Source of the DNA: Terriglobia bacterium | GTDB lineage: Bacteria; Acidobacteriota; Terriglobia; Terriglobales; Acidobacteriaceae | Length of the DNA: 64,000 nucleotides | Direction of reading: 5' to 3' | Assembly (NCBI GenBank): GCA_020072845.1 | Contig: JAIQGF010000004.1 | Location: 109,957 to 173,956 of the forward strand | Shown here: piece by piece, positions 1-9,000 of the stretch | How the letters are laid out: each line of letters begins with the position of its first letter | How positions within the stretch are numbered: the first letter of the stretch is position 1 | Made by a program: the position numbers and the translations under genes | The notes under the pieces: model-generated | Databases searched by the model: none | Seen by the model: the letters and a program-made list of their open reading frames with translations, nothing else | What the model was told of the DNA's origin: nothing

Positions 1-337
1 GCGGCCCTGCGCGGGGAAGAACCTGTTTGGGGTCACAAGTTTCCTCCGTCATACTGCGGTTGTGCGGGCCCGTGCTGCGCTGTTCATAGAACCGGCCTGA
101 GTATCTGTAGGTTGTCTGGCGACGATTGGGTGCGTCAAAGTGCGCCACCAACCCGGACAGGATAGACAATTTTCCGATATTGGGAAGTGATTTGAATCAC
201 ACATTTAACATTATTTTTGCGGGCACCAAATGACCCGGGCATATGGCACAAAACGGGAGCACGCGAGGCCTTGAGCGGATGCGCTAGGATAACGGTCCGA
301 ATCACTGCCTTTAATTCGCGAACCGGACAGGCGAAGC
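1..337. other. Non-coding left edge
   Basis: I see no convincing gene here. The stretch is moderately GC-rich up to about 180, then has a short AT-richer patch around 185-225 that could hold the promoter of the oxidoreductase gene starting at 338. No good -35/-10 pair or RNA gene was recognised. The left end may be the tail of an intergenic region whose other gene lies outside the window. Confidence 0.5.
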
Positions 338-1495
338 ATGGAGACGGCAGACGTAGTCATCGTCGGAGGCGGAATCGTCGGGTCGAGCATTGCCTACCAC
401 CTGACGGCGGCGGGATGCCGCAATGTGCTGGTGATCGAGCGCGGGACGTCGCTGGGTAAAGGCTCGACCGGCAAAAGCATGGGCGGCGTGCGGGCGCAGT
501 TCGCCACGCCGGTCAACATCCAGATGTCGCTGTACTCGATTCCCTTTTACGCCGCATTCGAAGAGACGCTGGGATATCCCTGCGGCTACCGCGCGCAAGG
601 TTACCTGTTCATGGCCACGCGAGAATCGCATATGAATTACTTGCGCGCCAACCTGGAGCGGCAAGTGGCGCTGGGATTGAAGACGGCGCGGCTGGTCTCG
701 GCCGACGAGATCAGGACGCTGTACCCGCAGTTGCGCGGCGACGATATTGTGGGCGGGAGTTATTGCTCGACCGACGGATTTGTCGATCCCTACAGCGCGA
801 TGAATGGTTTCATGAGTTGGGCCGCGGACCACGGCGCGCGCCTTTGGAAAAATACGGCCGTGACGGAAATCAAAGTCGAGCGGAGGCGCGTCACGGCGGT
901 GGAAACCACGCGCGGTACGGTTCAGACCAACACGGTGGTGAATGCCGCGGGTGCTTGGGCGGCCGAGATCGCGAGCCAGGTGGGAGTCGAACTGCCGGTC
1001 GTGCCGCTGCGGCGGATGCTGGTCCCGACCGAGCCGTTCGATCAATTCCCGCACACCGCCCCGATGATCATTGACATGACCAATGGCTTTCATTTCCGGC
1101 CCGAGTCGCTGGGATTTCTGCTGGCGTGGAACGATCCGGAAGAGACCCCGGGGTTCAAGACGGAATTCGAGCCGTCGTTTATTGAGAAGGTGTTGACGCG
1201 GGCGGCGGACCGCGTGCCCGTATTCGAGAATGTGGCGGTCAATCCCAAGCGCGCCTGGGCCGGACTGTACGAAGTGACCCCGGACCACCACTGTATCCTG
1301 GGCGCCGTGGACGAGGTGCGCGGGTTCTTCCTCGCCAATGGATTCAGCGGGCACGGGGTGATGCACGCGCCGTCGACGGGGAAAATCCTGAGCGACCTGA
1401 TTTTGACCGGGAGCACCAGCGTGGTGAATCCGGAGTTGCTGAGCGTGAACCGGTTCGCGACGGGAAGACTCCTGGAGGAAACAGCGGTTCTGTAA
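338..1495 (+). CDS. FAD-dependent oxidoreductase (DAO / sarcosine oxidase beta-like)
   Basis: The 385-residue protein has an N-terminal dinucleotide-binding loop (GGGIVGSS, residues 10-17) directly after the first beta strand, the mark of the D-amino-acid oxidase superfamily. A C-terminal GFSGHGVMHAP motif typical of sarcosine oxidase beta and glycine oxidase-like enzymes closes the FAD site. It should oxidise a secondary or N-methyl amino acid; sarcosine is a good guess. It has no signal peptide and is probably cytoplasmic. HyuA starts 15 bases after its stop and HyuB follows with a start/stop overlap, so the three genes look like one operon. A hydantoinase next to a sarcosine-type oxidase suggests breakdown of N-methylhydantoin or a related cyclic amide. 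The fold is clear; the substrate is inferred. Confidence 0.85.
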   Translation: METADVVIVGGGIVGSSIAYHLTAAGCRNVLVIERGTSLGKGSTGKSMGGVRAQFATPVNIQMSLYSIPFYAAFEETLGYPCGYRAQGYLFMATRESHMNYLRANLERQVALGLKTARLVSADEIRTLYPQLRGDDIVGGSYCSTDGFVDPYSAMNGFMSWAADHGARLWKNTAVTEIKVERRRVTAVETTRGTVQTNTVVNAAGAWAAEIASQVGVELPVVPLRRMLVPTEPFDQFPHTAPMIIDMTNGFHFRPESLGFLLAWNDPEETPGFKTEFEPSFIEKVLTRAADRVPVFENVAVNPKRAWAGLYEVTPDHHCILGAVDEVRGFFLANGFSGHGVMHAPSTGKILSDLILTGSTSVVNPELLSVNRFATGRLLEETAVL

Positions 1496-1510
1496 GACAG
1501 TGGCCAGTGC

Positions 1511-3559
1511 ATGAGGATTGCAGTTGATACCGGCGGGACGTTCACCGATTGCGTGTACCTGCGCGACGGGAAGGTTCACGTCCTGAAAGTCTTTTCGACA
1601 CCGGCAAACCCGGCGGACGCCATCATTGGCGCGCTGCGCAAGATTGTTAAGGCTGGTGGCCAAACTTCGAGAAAGCAGATTCCTCGCTCCGCTCGGAACG
1701 ACAAGCGTGAAGTTTTGGAGGTCCGTCACGGGACCACAGTAGGAACGAACACCCTGCTGGAGCGCAAGGGAGCGCGGGTGGCGTTCGTCACCACCGCAGG
1801 GTTCGAGGACACGATCGCCATCGGGCGGCAGGCCCGGCCGCGGCTGTACGACTGGTTTGTAGTTCCCGATCCGCCGCTGGCGCCGCCGGAGTTGCGGTTC
1901 GGCGCCCAGGAGCGAACGTCGGCAACCGGCGAGATTCTGAAGGCGCCGAGCGCGGAGGATCTGCAAACTCTGTGCGCTGCGGTGGCGGCGGCGCGGCCGG
2001 AGGCGGTCGCGATTTCGTTGCTGTTCTCCTTTGCCAATCCGAAAAATGAGCAGACGCTGGCCGCCGCGCTGCAAAAGCTGGGCTTGCCGATATCACTCTC
2101 GCACGAGATCCTGCCCGAATTTCGCGAGTACGAACGCGCGTCCACGGTGGTGGTGAATGCCTACCTGGCGCCGAAAATGGGGCGCTACATCAGCGGGCTG
2201 CAGCGGGCACTCGACGACGAGTTCGCGGGCGGGCGGTTGCAGGTGATGCAGTCCTCCGGCGGGATCGTCTCCGCACAGTTGGCCGCGAAAGAACCGGTGC
2301 GCACCGTGCTGTCGGGACCGGCAGGCGGCGTGGTGGGCGCGTACGCGGTGGCGCGCATGGCCGGATTCGAAAAGATCATCAGCTTCGACATGGGCGGAAC
2401 CTCGACCGATGTGGCGCTGGTGGATGGCGGCGACCACCCCAGCGCGCGCCGGGGACCCCGGACCGAAGGCCTGCGCACCACCAACGAGTCGTTCATCTCG
2501 GGGCTGCCGATCAGTGTGCCGACGCTGGACATCCACACCGTCGGCGCAGGTGGAGGATCGCTGGCGCGGTTTGACGCCGGCGGCGCGCTGCGAGTGGGGC
2601 CGCAATCGGCCGGCGCCGATCCCGGACCGGTCTGCTACGGGCGCGGCACCGAGCCAACGGTGACCGACGCGAACCTGGTGCTGGGGAGGTTGGACCCGGA
2701 GTTTTTTCTCGGCGGAGAGATGTCGCTCGACGAAGCTCGCGCGCGCCAGTACCTGGAGCAGGCCAAGGGGCCGCTCGCGTCGGTGGAGGAATTCGCGGCG
2801 GGGATTGTGCGGCTTTCAGAAGCCGCCATGGAAAATGCGATCCGGGTCATTTCAGTGGAGCGCGGGCACGATCCGCGGGAGTTCACGCTGGTGAGCTTCG
2901 GCGGGGCAGGGCCGCTGCACGCCTGCGCGCTGGCGCGGGCGCTGAGGATTCCGCGTGTGCTGGTGCCGCAGATGCCGGGAGCGCTCTCAGCGCTGGGAAT
3001 CTTGATGTCGGACGCGGTGAAAGACTATTCGCGCACCGTCATGCTGGCGCCGGAAGCAGCGCGGCTGGAGCGATATTTCCGCGAATTGCAACAGCGCGGC
3101 GAAAAAGAGATGCGCGCCGAGGGACTGAAGGCTCTGGCCATGCGTTATGCGGATGTGCGCTATGCGGGGCAGGGATTCGAATTGAGCGTGCCCTTCGGGC
3201 GCGATTTCGTGAAGCGCTTTCACCAGGCGCACCGGCGGCGCTACGGATACGCGGACGAGCAGCGGCGCGTGGAAGTGGTCAACGTGCGTGTGCGCATGGT
3301 CGCGTCCAGCGAACCGGTGCCGTTTCCCAGGAAGAAGGTCGCGCCCGGCAACGGCGAACAGGCGGTAGTGAAGCAGGGGCGAGTGGTGTTCGACGGACGC
3401 ACGTCGAAGGCGCCGGTGTACGAGCGCGCGAGTTTGCGGCCCGGCGACACCTTTGCGGGCCCGGCGATCGTGGCGGAGTACAGCGCCACCACGGTGCTGC
3501 CGCCGCGATGCCGGGCGCGGGTGGACGAGCGCGAGAACATTGTGATCGAGGTGCGGTGA
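1511..3559 (+). CDS. hyuA: ATP-dependent hydantoinase/oxoprolinase subunit A
   Basis: The 682-residue protein begins with the ASKHA-type phosphate loop (DTGGTFTD, residues 6-13). It then shows the HGTTVGTN motif and, mid-protein, SFDMGGTSTD followed by the GAGGGS and GPQSAGADPGP motifs of hydantoinase A / 5-oxoprolinase. It couples ATP hydrolysis to opening of a cyclic amide together with HyuB. Between about residues 50 and 70 there is an extra segment (GGQTSRKQIPRSARNDKR) absent from the relatives I know. It coincides with a near-palindromic DNA element that stays in frame (1660-1718). The stop overlaps the HyuB start, implying translational coupling. Confidence 0.92.
   Translation: MRIAVDTGGTFTDCVYLRDGKVHVLKVFSTPANPADAIIGALRKIVKAGGQTSRKQIPRSARNDKREVLEVRHGTTVGTNTLLERKGARVAFVTTAGFEDTIAIGRQARPRLYDWFVVPDPPLAPPELRFGAQERTSATGEILKAPSAEDLQTLCAAVAAARPEAVAISLLFSFANPKNEQTLAAALQKLGLPISLSHEILPEFREYERASTVVVNAYLAPKMGRYISGLQRALDDEFAGGRLQVMQSSGGIVSAQLAAKEPVRTVLSGPAGGVVGAYAVARMAGFEKIISFDMGGTSTDVALVDGGDHPSARRGPRTEGLRTTNESFISGLPISVPTLDIHTVGAGGGSLARFDAGGALRVGPQSAGADPGPVCYGRGTEPTVTDANLVLGRLDPEFFLGGEMSLDEARARQYLEQAKGPLASVEEFAAGIVRLSEAAMENAIRVISVERGHDPREFTLVSFGGAGPLHACALARALRIPRVLVPQMPGALSALGILMSDAVKDYSRTVMLAPEAARLERYFRELQQRGEKEMRAEGLKALAMRYADVRYAGQGFELSVPFGRDFVKRFHQAHRRRYGYADEQRRVEVVNVRVRMVASSEPVPFPRKKVAPGNGEQAVVKQGRVVFDGRTSKAPVYERASLRPGDTFAGPAIVAEYSATTVLPPRCRARVDERENIVIEVR
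1660..1718. repeat. In-frame palindromic element inside hyuA
   Basis: The ends are near-perfect inverted copies (CCAAACTTC at 1660-1668 and GAAGTTTTGG at 1709-1718). The interior, with a CCTCGCTCCGCTCGGAA core, resembles short dispersed intergenic repeats seen in many acidobacterial genomes (from memory, not searched). It sits inside the coding sequence without breaking the frame and adds about 18 residues between the N-terminal ATPase strand region and the HGTTVGTN motif. Confidence 0.55.
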
Positions 3560-5157
3560 TGGCGCGGGCGAAAAAAGTTGATCCCATCGAGCTGGCGATT
3601 TTCCGCAGCGCGTTTCATTCCATCGCGGAAGAAATGGGCGCGACGCTGCGGCGGACCGCGTTTTCGCCCAACATCAAGGAACGCCGCGATTACTCCTGCG
3701 CCGTGTTCGACGGCGCGGGACAGGTGATCGCGATGGGCGACCACATGCCGGTGCATCTGGGATCCATGCCGATGTCGGTCAAGGCCGCGGTGCAGGCGCT
3801 GGAGTTCGATCCGGGGGACATTGCGATCCTCAACGATCCGTACGCGGGGGGAACGCACTTGCCGGACATCACCATGGTGCTGCCGGTGTATGTGCGGAAA
3901 TCGAAATCTCCTGCGTTCTACGTGGCGAGCCGGGCACACCATGCCGATGTCGGGGGGACGTACCCGGGCTCGATGGGACTGTGCCGCGAGATTTACCAGG
4001 AGGGCATCCGGATTCCGCCGGTGAAAATCGCGCACCGGGGCGAGATTGACCGCAATGTCATGGCGCTGCTGCTGTGCAACGTGCGCACGCCGGCGGAGCG
4101 CGAGGGCGACCTGACGTCGCAAATCGGCGCCTGCCGCGTGGGCGCGCAGCGGCTGGAGGAGATGACGTCGAAGTACGGGCTGGCGCGCGTGCACAGCAAC
4201 ATGCGCGAGTTGCTGGATTATTCCGAGCGGCTGGTGCGCGCGGAACTCGCAAAGCTGCCCGCGGGCGAGTTTGCCGCGGAAGATTTCATGGACGATGACG
4301 GGGTGAGCGAACGCCCAATCCGGATTCGCGTCACGCTACGCATCGATCCGCGACGTAAGCATGCGCAGGTGGACTTCACCGGCACCGACCCGCAAGTCGC
4401 CGGGAGCATCAACGCGGTCGAGGCGATTACTTATTCGGCCACGTACTACGTCTTTCGCTGCCTGCTCGGCGACGACGTGCCCGCGACCGCGGGGATCATG
4501 CGGCCGATCGAGCTGATCGCGCCGCCGGGCACGAGTGTGAATGCGCGGCCTCCGGCGGCGGTGGCCGGCGGCAACGTCGAGACCTCGCAACGCACGGTGG
4601 ACGTGCTGCTGCGCGCACTGGCGCAGGCGGCGCCGGAGCGCGTGCCGGCAGCGAGCGCGGGGACGATGACCAACGTGACTGTCGGCGGTATTGATCCGCG
4701 CAGCGGACAGCCGTTCGCGTATTACGAAACCACCGCCGGCGGGATGGGGGCGCGGCCCGGGATGGACGGCGTGGGAGGCGTGCACACCCACATGACCAAC
4801 TCGCTGAACACGCCGGTGGAGGCGCTGGAGTATGCGTATCCATTCCGCGTGCGGAAATATGGATACCGGCGCGGCTCCGGCGGCGGGGGCCGGTACCGCG
4901 GTGGAGATGGCCTGGTGCGCGAGATCGAGTTGCTCACCGATTCGCAGGTCACCATCCTGGCCGACCGCAGGAAATTTGCGCCCTATGGCCTGGCGGGCGG
5001 CGAAGCGGGCGCGACCGGCAAGGCCTCGCTGATCCGCAACCACGGCCAGACGGAAGAACTGCCGGGCAAATGCAACCGCGAGGCGCGTGCCGGCGATGTG
5101 GTGAGGATTGAAACACCGGGTGGGGGAGGTTGGGGAAAACCGGTGGCGGGTGGTTAG
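3559..5157 (+). CDS. hyuB: ATP-dependent hydantoinase/oxoprolinase subunit B
   Basis: The 532-residue protein is a typical HyuB: an N-terminal [21 protein letters not shown]-type segment, [15 protein letters not shown] (residues about 93-107), a [10 protein letters not shown] motif, and the C-terminal glycine-rich [10 protein letters not shown] and TPGGGGWG tail. I chose ATG 3559, which overlaps the hyuA stop as TGATG; an open frame extends upstream to 3508 but lies wholly inside hyuA. It is the metal-containing hydrolase partner of HyuA. Family length is usually 500-600 residues, so this one is complete. Confidence 0.92.
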   Translation: MARAKKVDPIELAIFRSAFHSIAEEMGATLRRTAFSPNIKERRDYSCAVFDGAGQVIAMGDHMPVHLGSMPMSVKAAVQALEFDPGDIAILNDPYAGGTHLPDITMVLPVYVRKSKSPAFYVASRAHHADVGGTYPGSMGLCREIYQEGIRIPPVKIAHRGEIDRNVMALLLCNVRTPAEREGDLTSQIGACRVGAQRLEEMTSKYGLARVHSNMRELLDYSERLVRAELAKLPAGEFAAEDFMDDDGVSERPIRIRVTLRIDPRRKHAQVDFTGTDPQVAGSINAVEAITYSATYYVFRCLLGDDVPATAGIMRPIELIAPPGTSVNARPPAAVAGGNVETSQRTVDVLLRALAQAAPERVPAASAGTMTNVTVGGIDPRSGQPFAYYETTAGGMGARPGMDGVGGVHTHMTNSLNTPVEALEYAYPFRVRKYGYRRGSGGGGRYRGGDGLVREIELLTDSQVTILADRRKFAPYGLAGGEAGATGKASLIRNHGQTEELPGKCNREARAGDVVRIETPGGGGWGKPVAGG

Positions 5158-5237
5158 TGGCTGGTAGCTGGTGAAAATATGCCGCTTTCGGCGGTTCCGC
5201 GCATCTTAGTTATCCGTGCCCTGAGTGTGGGGAAGCT

Positions 5238-6539
5238 ATGGCGACACGCGGAATCGAAGCCGGGGAGAGCACGCGAGCGCTGGCGCGCCAGTACTCCGAG
5301 GTGCGTGCGACCACGGTGCGGCTGGCCGCGCCGCTGTCGGCTGAAGACCAGATGCTGCAGTCCATGCCCGAGGCCAGCCCGGCCAAGTGGCACCTCGCGC
5401 ACACCACGTGGTTCTTCGAAACTTTTCTCCTGACACCGCACGCACGGAACTACCGCCCGTTTGACGGCCGCTTCCGCCAGCTCTTCAACTCCTATTACAA
5501 GCAGGTGGGCGGACATCCGTATCGCGGCGCGCGCGGGCTGATGTCGCGTCCGTCATTGGACGAGGTGCACGCCTATCGCCGGGGCGTGGACGAGGCGATG
5601 CTGGCGCTGATCGAGCGCGCCGGCGATCCCGTGCTCGCGCTGGTCGAGTTGGGATTGAATCACGAGCAGCAGCACCAGGAATTGATCCTCACCGACATCA
5701 AGCACGCGCTGTGGTCGAGCCCGATGCGCCCGGCGTATCGCGCGCGGCCGGCACAACTGAGTTCCCCGGCAACACAGGTCCCAGACCCGTGGGACACGAG
5801 GTCGTACATTTGGCAAGAGTTCAAGGGCGGGATTCACCAGATCGGGCATGCCGGCCAGGGATTTGCGTTCGACAACGAAGGGCCGCGGCACGAGGTACTG
5901 TTGCGGCCGTTCCGCATCGCGTCGCGCGCGGTCACCAGCGGCGAGTGGCTGGAATTCATGGCCGACGGCGGATATCGAAATCCCGCGTTGTGGCTCTCGG
6001 ACGGCTGGGACGCAATCTGCGCACAGAACTGGGAGGCGCCGCTGTACTGGGAGCGCCGAGACAAAGAGTGGTGGCAGTGCACCATGAGCGGCACGCGGCG
6101 CGTCGAGGAAAGCGAGCCCGTTTGTCACGTCAGCTACTACGAAGCCGACGCCTACGCGCGCTGGGCGGGAGCGCGTCTGCCCCTGGAAGCAGAATGGGAA
6201 ATCGCGGCCGATAGGAACCCGAGCCGCGGAACCATGCTGGAGGATGAGGTGTTTCATCCGCGGCGAACTCGAGTCGCAGACTCGAGCCACGCACTTCAGC
6301 AGATGTTTGGCGACGTCTGGGAATGGACGGCCAGCCCCTACGTGGCCTATCCCGGATTTCGTCCGGCGCCCGGCGCCCTCGGCGAGTACAACGGCAAGTT
6401 CATGTGCAACCAGTTTGTGCTGAGGGGCGGGTCGTGCGCGACGCCGTCGGGCCACATCCGCGCGACCTATCGAAACTTCTTCCCGCCGCAGGCGCGGTGG
6501 CAATTTTCAGGAGTGCGGCTTGCGAGCGATAGCGACTGA
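5238..6539 (+). CDS. egtB: Ergothioneine sulfoxide synthase EgtB
   Basis: The 433-residue protein has an N-terminal DinB-like helical domain with H52 and an H-x3-H-x-E motif (H142, H146, E148), the non-haem iron ligands of EgtB. A C-terminal FGE-sulfatase domain ends in LRGGSCATPSGHIRATYRNF and SGVRLA. It forms the C-S bond between hercynine and a thiol substrate using oxygen. EgtD overlaps its 3' end by 20 bases. No gamma-glutamylcysteine ligase (egtA) is nearby, which fits the cysteine-using enzyme type characterised from the acidobacterium Chloracidobacterium, but the sequence alone does not settle the substrate. Confidence 0.9.
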   Translation: MATRGIEAGESTRALARQYSEVRATTVRLAAPLSAEDQMLQSMPEASPAKWHLAHTTWFFETFLLTPHARNYRPFDGRFRQLFNSYYKQVGGHPYRGARGLMSRPSLDEVHAYRRGVDEAMLALIERAGDPVLALVELGLNHEQQHQELILTDIKHALWSSPMRPAYRARPAQLSSPATQVPDPWDTRSYIWQEFKGGIHQIGHAGQGFAFDNEGPRHEVLLRPFRIASRAVTSGEWLEFMADGGYRNPALWLSDGWDAICAQNWEAPLYWERRDKEWWQCTMSGTRRVEESEPVCHVSYYEADAYARWAGARLPLEAEWEIAADRNPSRGTMLEDEVFHPRRTRVADSSHALQQMFGDVWEWTASPYVAYPGFRPAPGALGEYNGKFMCNQFVLRGGSCATPSGHIRATYRNFFPPQARWQFSGVRLASDSD

Positions 6540-7482
6540 TCCACAACGATTGTCTGCGATCGCGGCCGACGTGCTGGCCGGCCTGCGTGCGACGCCGAAG
6601 ACGCTGCCGCCCAAGCTGTTCTACGATGCGGCGGGTTCGCAGCTATTCGAAGAAATTACGCGCCTTCCCGAGTATTACCTGACCAGGACCGAAACCTGCA
6701 TTCTGCGGGCGCAGGCGCGATCCATGGTGATGGCGGCGGGTCTGCCGCCCAGCGTCATCGAGCTGGGCGCAGGCACGGCAACCAAGACTCGCCTGATCCT
6801 TGCGGCCCTCGAGGCGCAGCGCGGAGCGGTGCGCTTCTGTCCGGTTGACGTGTCGGAAGCGGCGCTGGCGGAGGCGGAACAAAACCTGCATGCGCTGTGC
6901 GAGGTCACAGTAGAGCCGCTGATCGCGGATTACACCAGCAGCATGGACTTCATCGCCGACGTTCCCGCACCGCGCCTCATCCTCTATTTGGGATCGAGTA
7001 TCGGCAACTTCGAACCGCTGCACGCCTCGCGGCTGATGGCCCGCCTGCGCGCGCGCCTGTCCGCCGGCGACACGCTGCTGCTCGGCACCGACCTGGTGAA
7101 GCCCGCATCGGTGCTGCTTCCCGCCTACGACGACGCCGCGGGCGTGACCGCTGCCTTCAACCGCAACCTGCTGGCGCGGATCAACCGCGAGCTGGGAGCA
7201 GACTTCGATCCGGAGTCATTCGCGCACGTTGCCCGCTGGAACCCGATGGCGTCGCGCATGGAGATGTACCTGGAAAGCCTGCGCGCGCAGGAGGTGGAAA
7301 TACCGGCGCTGCGCATGCGCGTGCATTTTGCGCGCGGCGAAACCATTCACACGGAAAACAGCTACAAGTTCACCGCCACCATGGTGGACTCCATCCTGCA
7401 AAACGGCGGTTTCACGCGCGCCTGCACCTGGCTGGATCCGCGCCGCTGGTTTGCCGTGCACCTGGCAAGAATTAGCGGCTAG
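6520..7482 (+). CDS. egtD: L-histidine N-alpha-methyltransferase EgtD
   Basis: The 320-residue protein has the EgtD hallmarks: KLFYDAAGSQLFEEIT near residues 32-47, EYYLTRTE at 51-58, the SAM-binding ELGAGTATKT loop at 81-90, and a YLGSSIGNF motif. It trimethylates histidine to hercynine, the first step of ergothioneine synthesis. The start is TTG at 6520, supported by AGGAG six bases upstream (6509-6513) and by the family-typical N terminus. It lies inside the last codons of egtB, so the two are translationally coupled. Confidence 0.92.
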   Translation: MRAIATDPQRLSAIAADVLAGLRATPKTLPPKLFYDAAGSQLFEEITRLPEYYLTRTETCILRAQARSMVMAAGLPPSVIELGAGTATKTRLILAALEAQRGAVRFCPVDVSEAALAEAEQNLHALCEVTVEPLIADYTSSMDFIADVPAPRLILYLGSSIGNFEPLHASRLMARLRARLSAGDTLLLGTDLVKPASVLLPAYDDAAGVTAAFNRNLLARINRELGADFDPESFAHVARWNPMASRMEMYLESLRAQEVEIPALRMRVHFARGETIHTENSYKFTATMVDSILQNGGFTRACTWLDPRRWFAVHLARISG

Positions 7483-7509
7483 CCACAGAGGACACAGAGG
7501 AAAAACCTG

Positions 7510-7555
7510 GCCACGGATGTGCACGGATAAGCATGAAACCGTGTCCATCAGTGGC
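7510..7555. repeat. Intergenic word-repeat hairpin
   Basis: Left arm GCCACGGATGTGCACGG (7510-7526) pairs with CCGTGTCCATCAGTGGC (7539-7555) at 14 of 17 positions. The arms contain the CACGGAT word also seen at 14673-14760 and, as CGCGGAT/GACGGAT, at 30306-30389. Confidence 0.55.
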
Positions 7556-7669
7556 TGCCTCTTGGCTCCGCTTCGAGTTCCAAGCTTATTACCTTGGTCG
7601 CTAATAACATTGGTCGCCGAGTGTTGCTAACCCCCTCCCCCTCCCTCCACTAGAGATCAACAACTTACG

Positions 7670-7704
7670 CTCGGTATACCGAGGTTTGTCCCTCGGTTAC
7701 CGAG
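7670..7704. promoter_or_regulatory. Paired dyad symmetry, possible operator
   Basis: CTCGGTATACCGAG (7670-7683, a perfect palindrome) is followed by CTCGGTTACCGAG (7692-7704). The centres are about 21.5 bases apart, close to two helical turns, which would put two regulator dimers on one face of the DNA. No gene with a good start lies immediately downstream, so the target is unknown. Confidence 0.35.
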
Positions 7705-7943
7705 AGGAAGAGGCAGTTACCGCGAAGGCAACTTTTGGCGGTGTTGGACCGCAGCAACTTGTTGGCACAGTTGCAAACAGCTGGCGACGGGCCACGATTG
7801 TCAAAGAGCCGGAAAGGCGCTGGACACACAACAACGCCTCGTGCCCTAGGGCACAAATGCATAGTAAGCGCGGCGTGGGTGAGCGTATGTGAGCCGGGTC
7901 ACGGATGAATGTGACAAGCACTTGCGCGTTCGCCGCCCGATGG

Positions 7944-8594
7944 TCATTGCTGGTTCAGCCGGATGGCGACTTCGACGATCGGTTTTGCCCAATCCGGTGT
8001 ATCGGGAGCACACGAACTGACGATTTTTCCGGCACGGAAATGAAGGACTGCCCTTGGCTGCGGAGCGATCTGCTTGGCGAAATCAGCCTCGAAACTATTG
8101 TCGTAGAGCCGAAGCTCGGTCAATTTTGGCAGTAGTCGGAGGAGATTCTCTCTGCTTCGCCGATATCGCTCTCGGATCTTCTGTTCCGGTATGTCATGCC
8201 CGCCGCGCACGACTCGGGCACGAACTCTCTCGATGTGAAGTTCCGGAGTCGCGAGGCACACAAACCACATTCGAACTTCGAGCCCTTGCTCCAGCGCTCG
8301 CGCCAGCAAGGAAGCGATGGTGCTGCCGCCGAGAGTAGTCTCGAAAGCGAATGTCTTCCGCTCCTGGATGACCCGTTCCAACAGGTCCCGGCCCATGTTC
8401 CAAGCGATGCTGTTGGCTTCCTGCCGGGACAGATGAGGATGTTGTTTCTGGAGCCGGTTGGCTTCGAGATCGGGATTGAAGTAATCGGCGCCCGACTGCA
8501 GCATCATGGCGCCCATGATGCTGCTCTTTCCGCCACCATTGGGGCCGGCGAGCACGTAAATGCAGGGCGTTCGCGGTGCCGGCGTGACATTCAC
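7944..8594 (-). CDS. Zeta-toxin-like P-loop kinase (predicted ABC-type ATPase)
   Basis: The 216-residue protein has a Walker A loop GPNGGGKSS near residues 17-25, NPDLEANRLQ after the second strand, the FETTLGG motif, and an arginine-rich RVRARVVRGGHDIP lid. This is the zeta-toxin/COG4185 pattern. Zeta toxins phosphorylate UDP-activated sugars and block wall synthesis; whether this subgroup does so is unproven. The start is GTG at 8594, overlapping the stop of the upstream Phd-like gene (GTGA), so the pair is co-translated. This matches a toxin gene placed after its antitoxin. It lies in the accessory island. Confidence 0.8.
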   Translation of the reverse strand: MNVTPAPRTPCIYVLAGPNGGGKSSIMGAMMLQSGADYFNPDLEANRLQKQHPHLSRQEANSIAWNMGRDLLERVIQERKTFAFETTLGGSTIASLLARALEQGLEVRMWFVCLATPELHIERVRARVVRGGHDIPEQKIRERYRRSRENLLRLLPKLTELRLYDNSFEADFAKQIAPQPRAVLHFRAGKIVSSCAPDTPDWAKPIVEVAIRLNQQ

Positions 8595-8977
8595 CGGGAG
8601 CGGAATTGCTTCAAGGCCGCGCGACCGAGTTCGCCCGGAGACGCATCAAAGGCCGCTTGGATCGCTCGGCTAACCTTGGGAGTCTGCATGCGAGCAAGGC
8701 GAGCATCGAAATCGGCTGCCAGAGCAGTGAGATCGGGAGACGAAGCCCTGGCCAAAGCGCTGAACCGCTCGACAGACATGACGACAGCCTTGGGCGAGTT
8801 GTGCTTGGTGATGACGACGTCACGTCCCCGCATAACATCATCCAGAATGCTGCCGAAGTTGTTCTTCGCGACCGTGGCAGGAACGCGGGACGCCGTGTCG
8901 GGCGAGGCGTTGAATCCGGCATTCCCCCCGAGTGGATGGTGCTCTCTTCTCTTCTTCTGAAGGTGCTTCTGCGGCAT
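8591..8977 (-). CDS. Phd/YefM-type antitoxin
   Basis: The 128-residue protein contains a Phd-like core (VAKNNFGSILDDV, then a DVVITKHNSPKAVVMSVERF strand pair), the DNA-binding and dimerising fold of Phd/YefM antitoxins. A C-terminal extension of about 60 residues probably contacts the toxin. I prefer ATG 8977, preceded by GAGAGGG at eight bases; the upstream TTG at 9001 lies inside the predicted -10 box. A promoter with an inverted repeat over its -35 region lies just upstream, fitting autoregulation. Zeta-like kinases usually pair with epsilon-type partners, so a Phd partner is a variation. Confidence 0.8.
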   Translation of the reverse strand: MPQKHLQKKRREHHPLGGNAGFNASPDTASRVPATVAKNNFGSILDDVMRGRDVVITKHNSPKAVVMSVERFSALARASSPDLTALAADFDARLARMQTPKVSRAIQAAFDASPGELGRAALKQFRSR

Positions 8978-9000
8978 GTGGCAAACCCTCTCCTGGGCCA

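Larger units (their letters stand above)
7483..7943. other. Intergenic region with hairpins, no convincing gene
   Basis: This stretch separates egtD from the zeta-like toxin gene. It holds a word-repeat hairpin (7510-7555), a pyrimidine tract (7630-7650), two adjacent dyads (7670-7704) and a perfect 14-base palindrome GTGCCCTAGGGCAC (7841-7854). Short open frames on both strands (about 68-74 codons) lack ribosome sites and recognisable homology, so I did not call them. It marks the left end of the less GC-rich accessory island. Confidence 0.5.

Noticed and set aside
7686-7921. Short open frames of 68-74 codons in the egtD-toxin spacer
   Set aside because: No ribosome site, no recognisable domain, and they run across hairpins.
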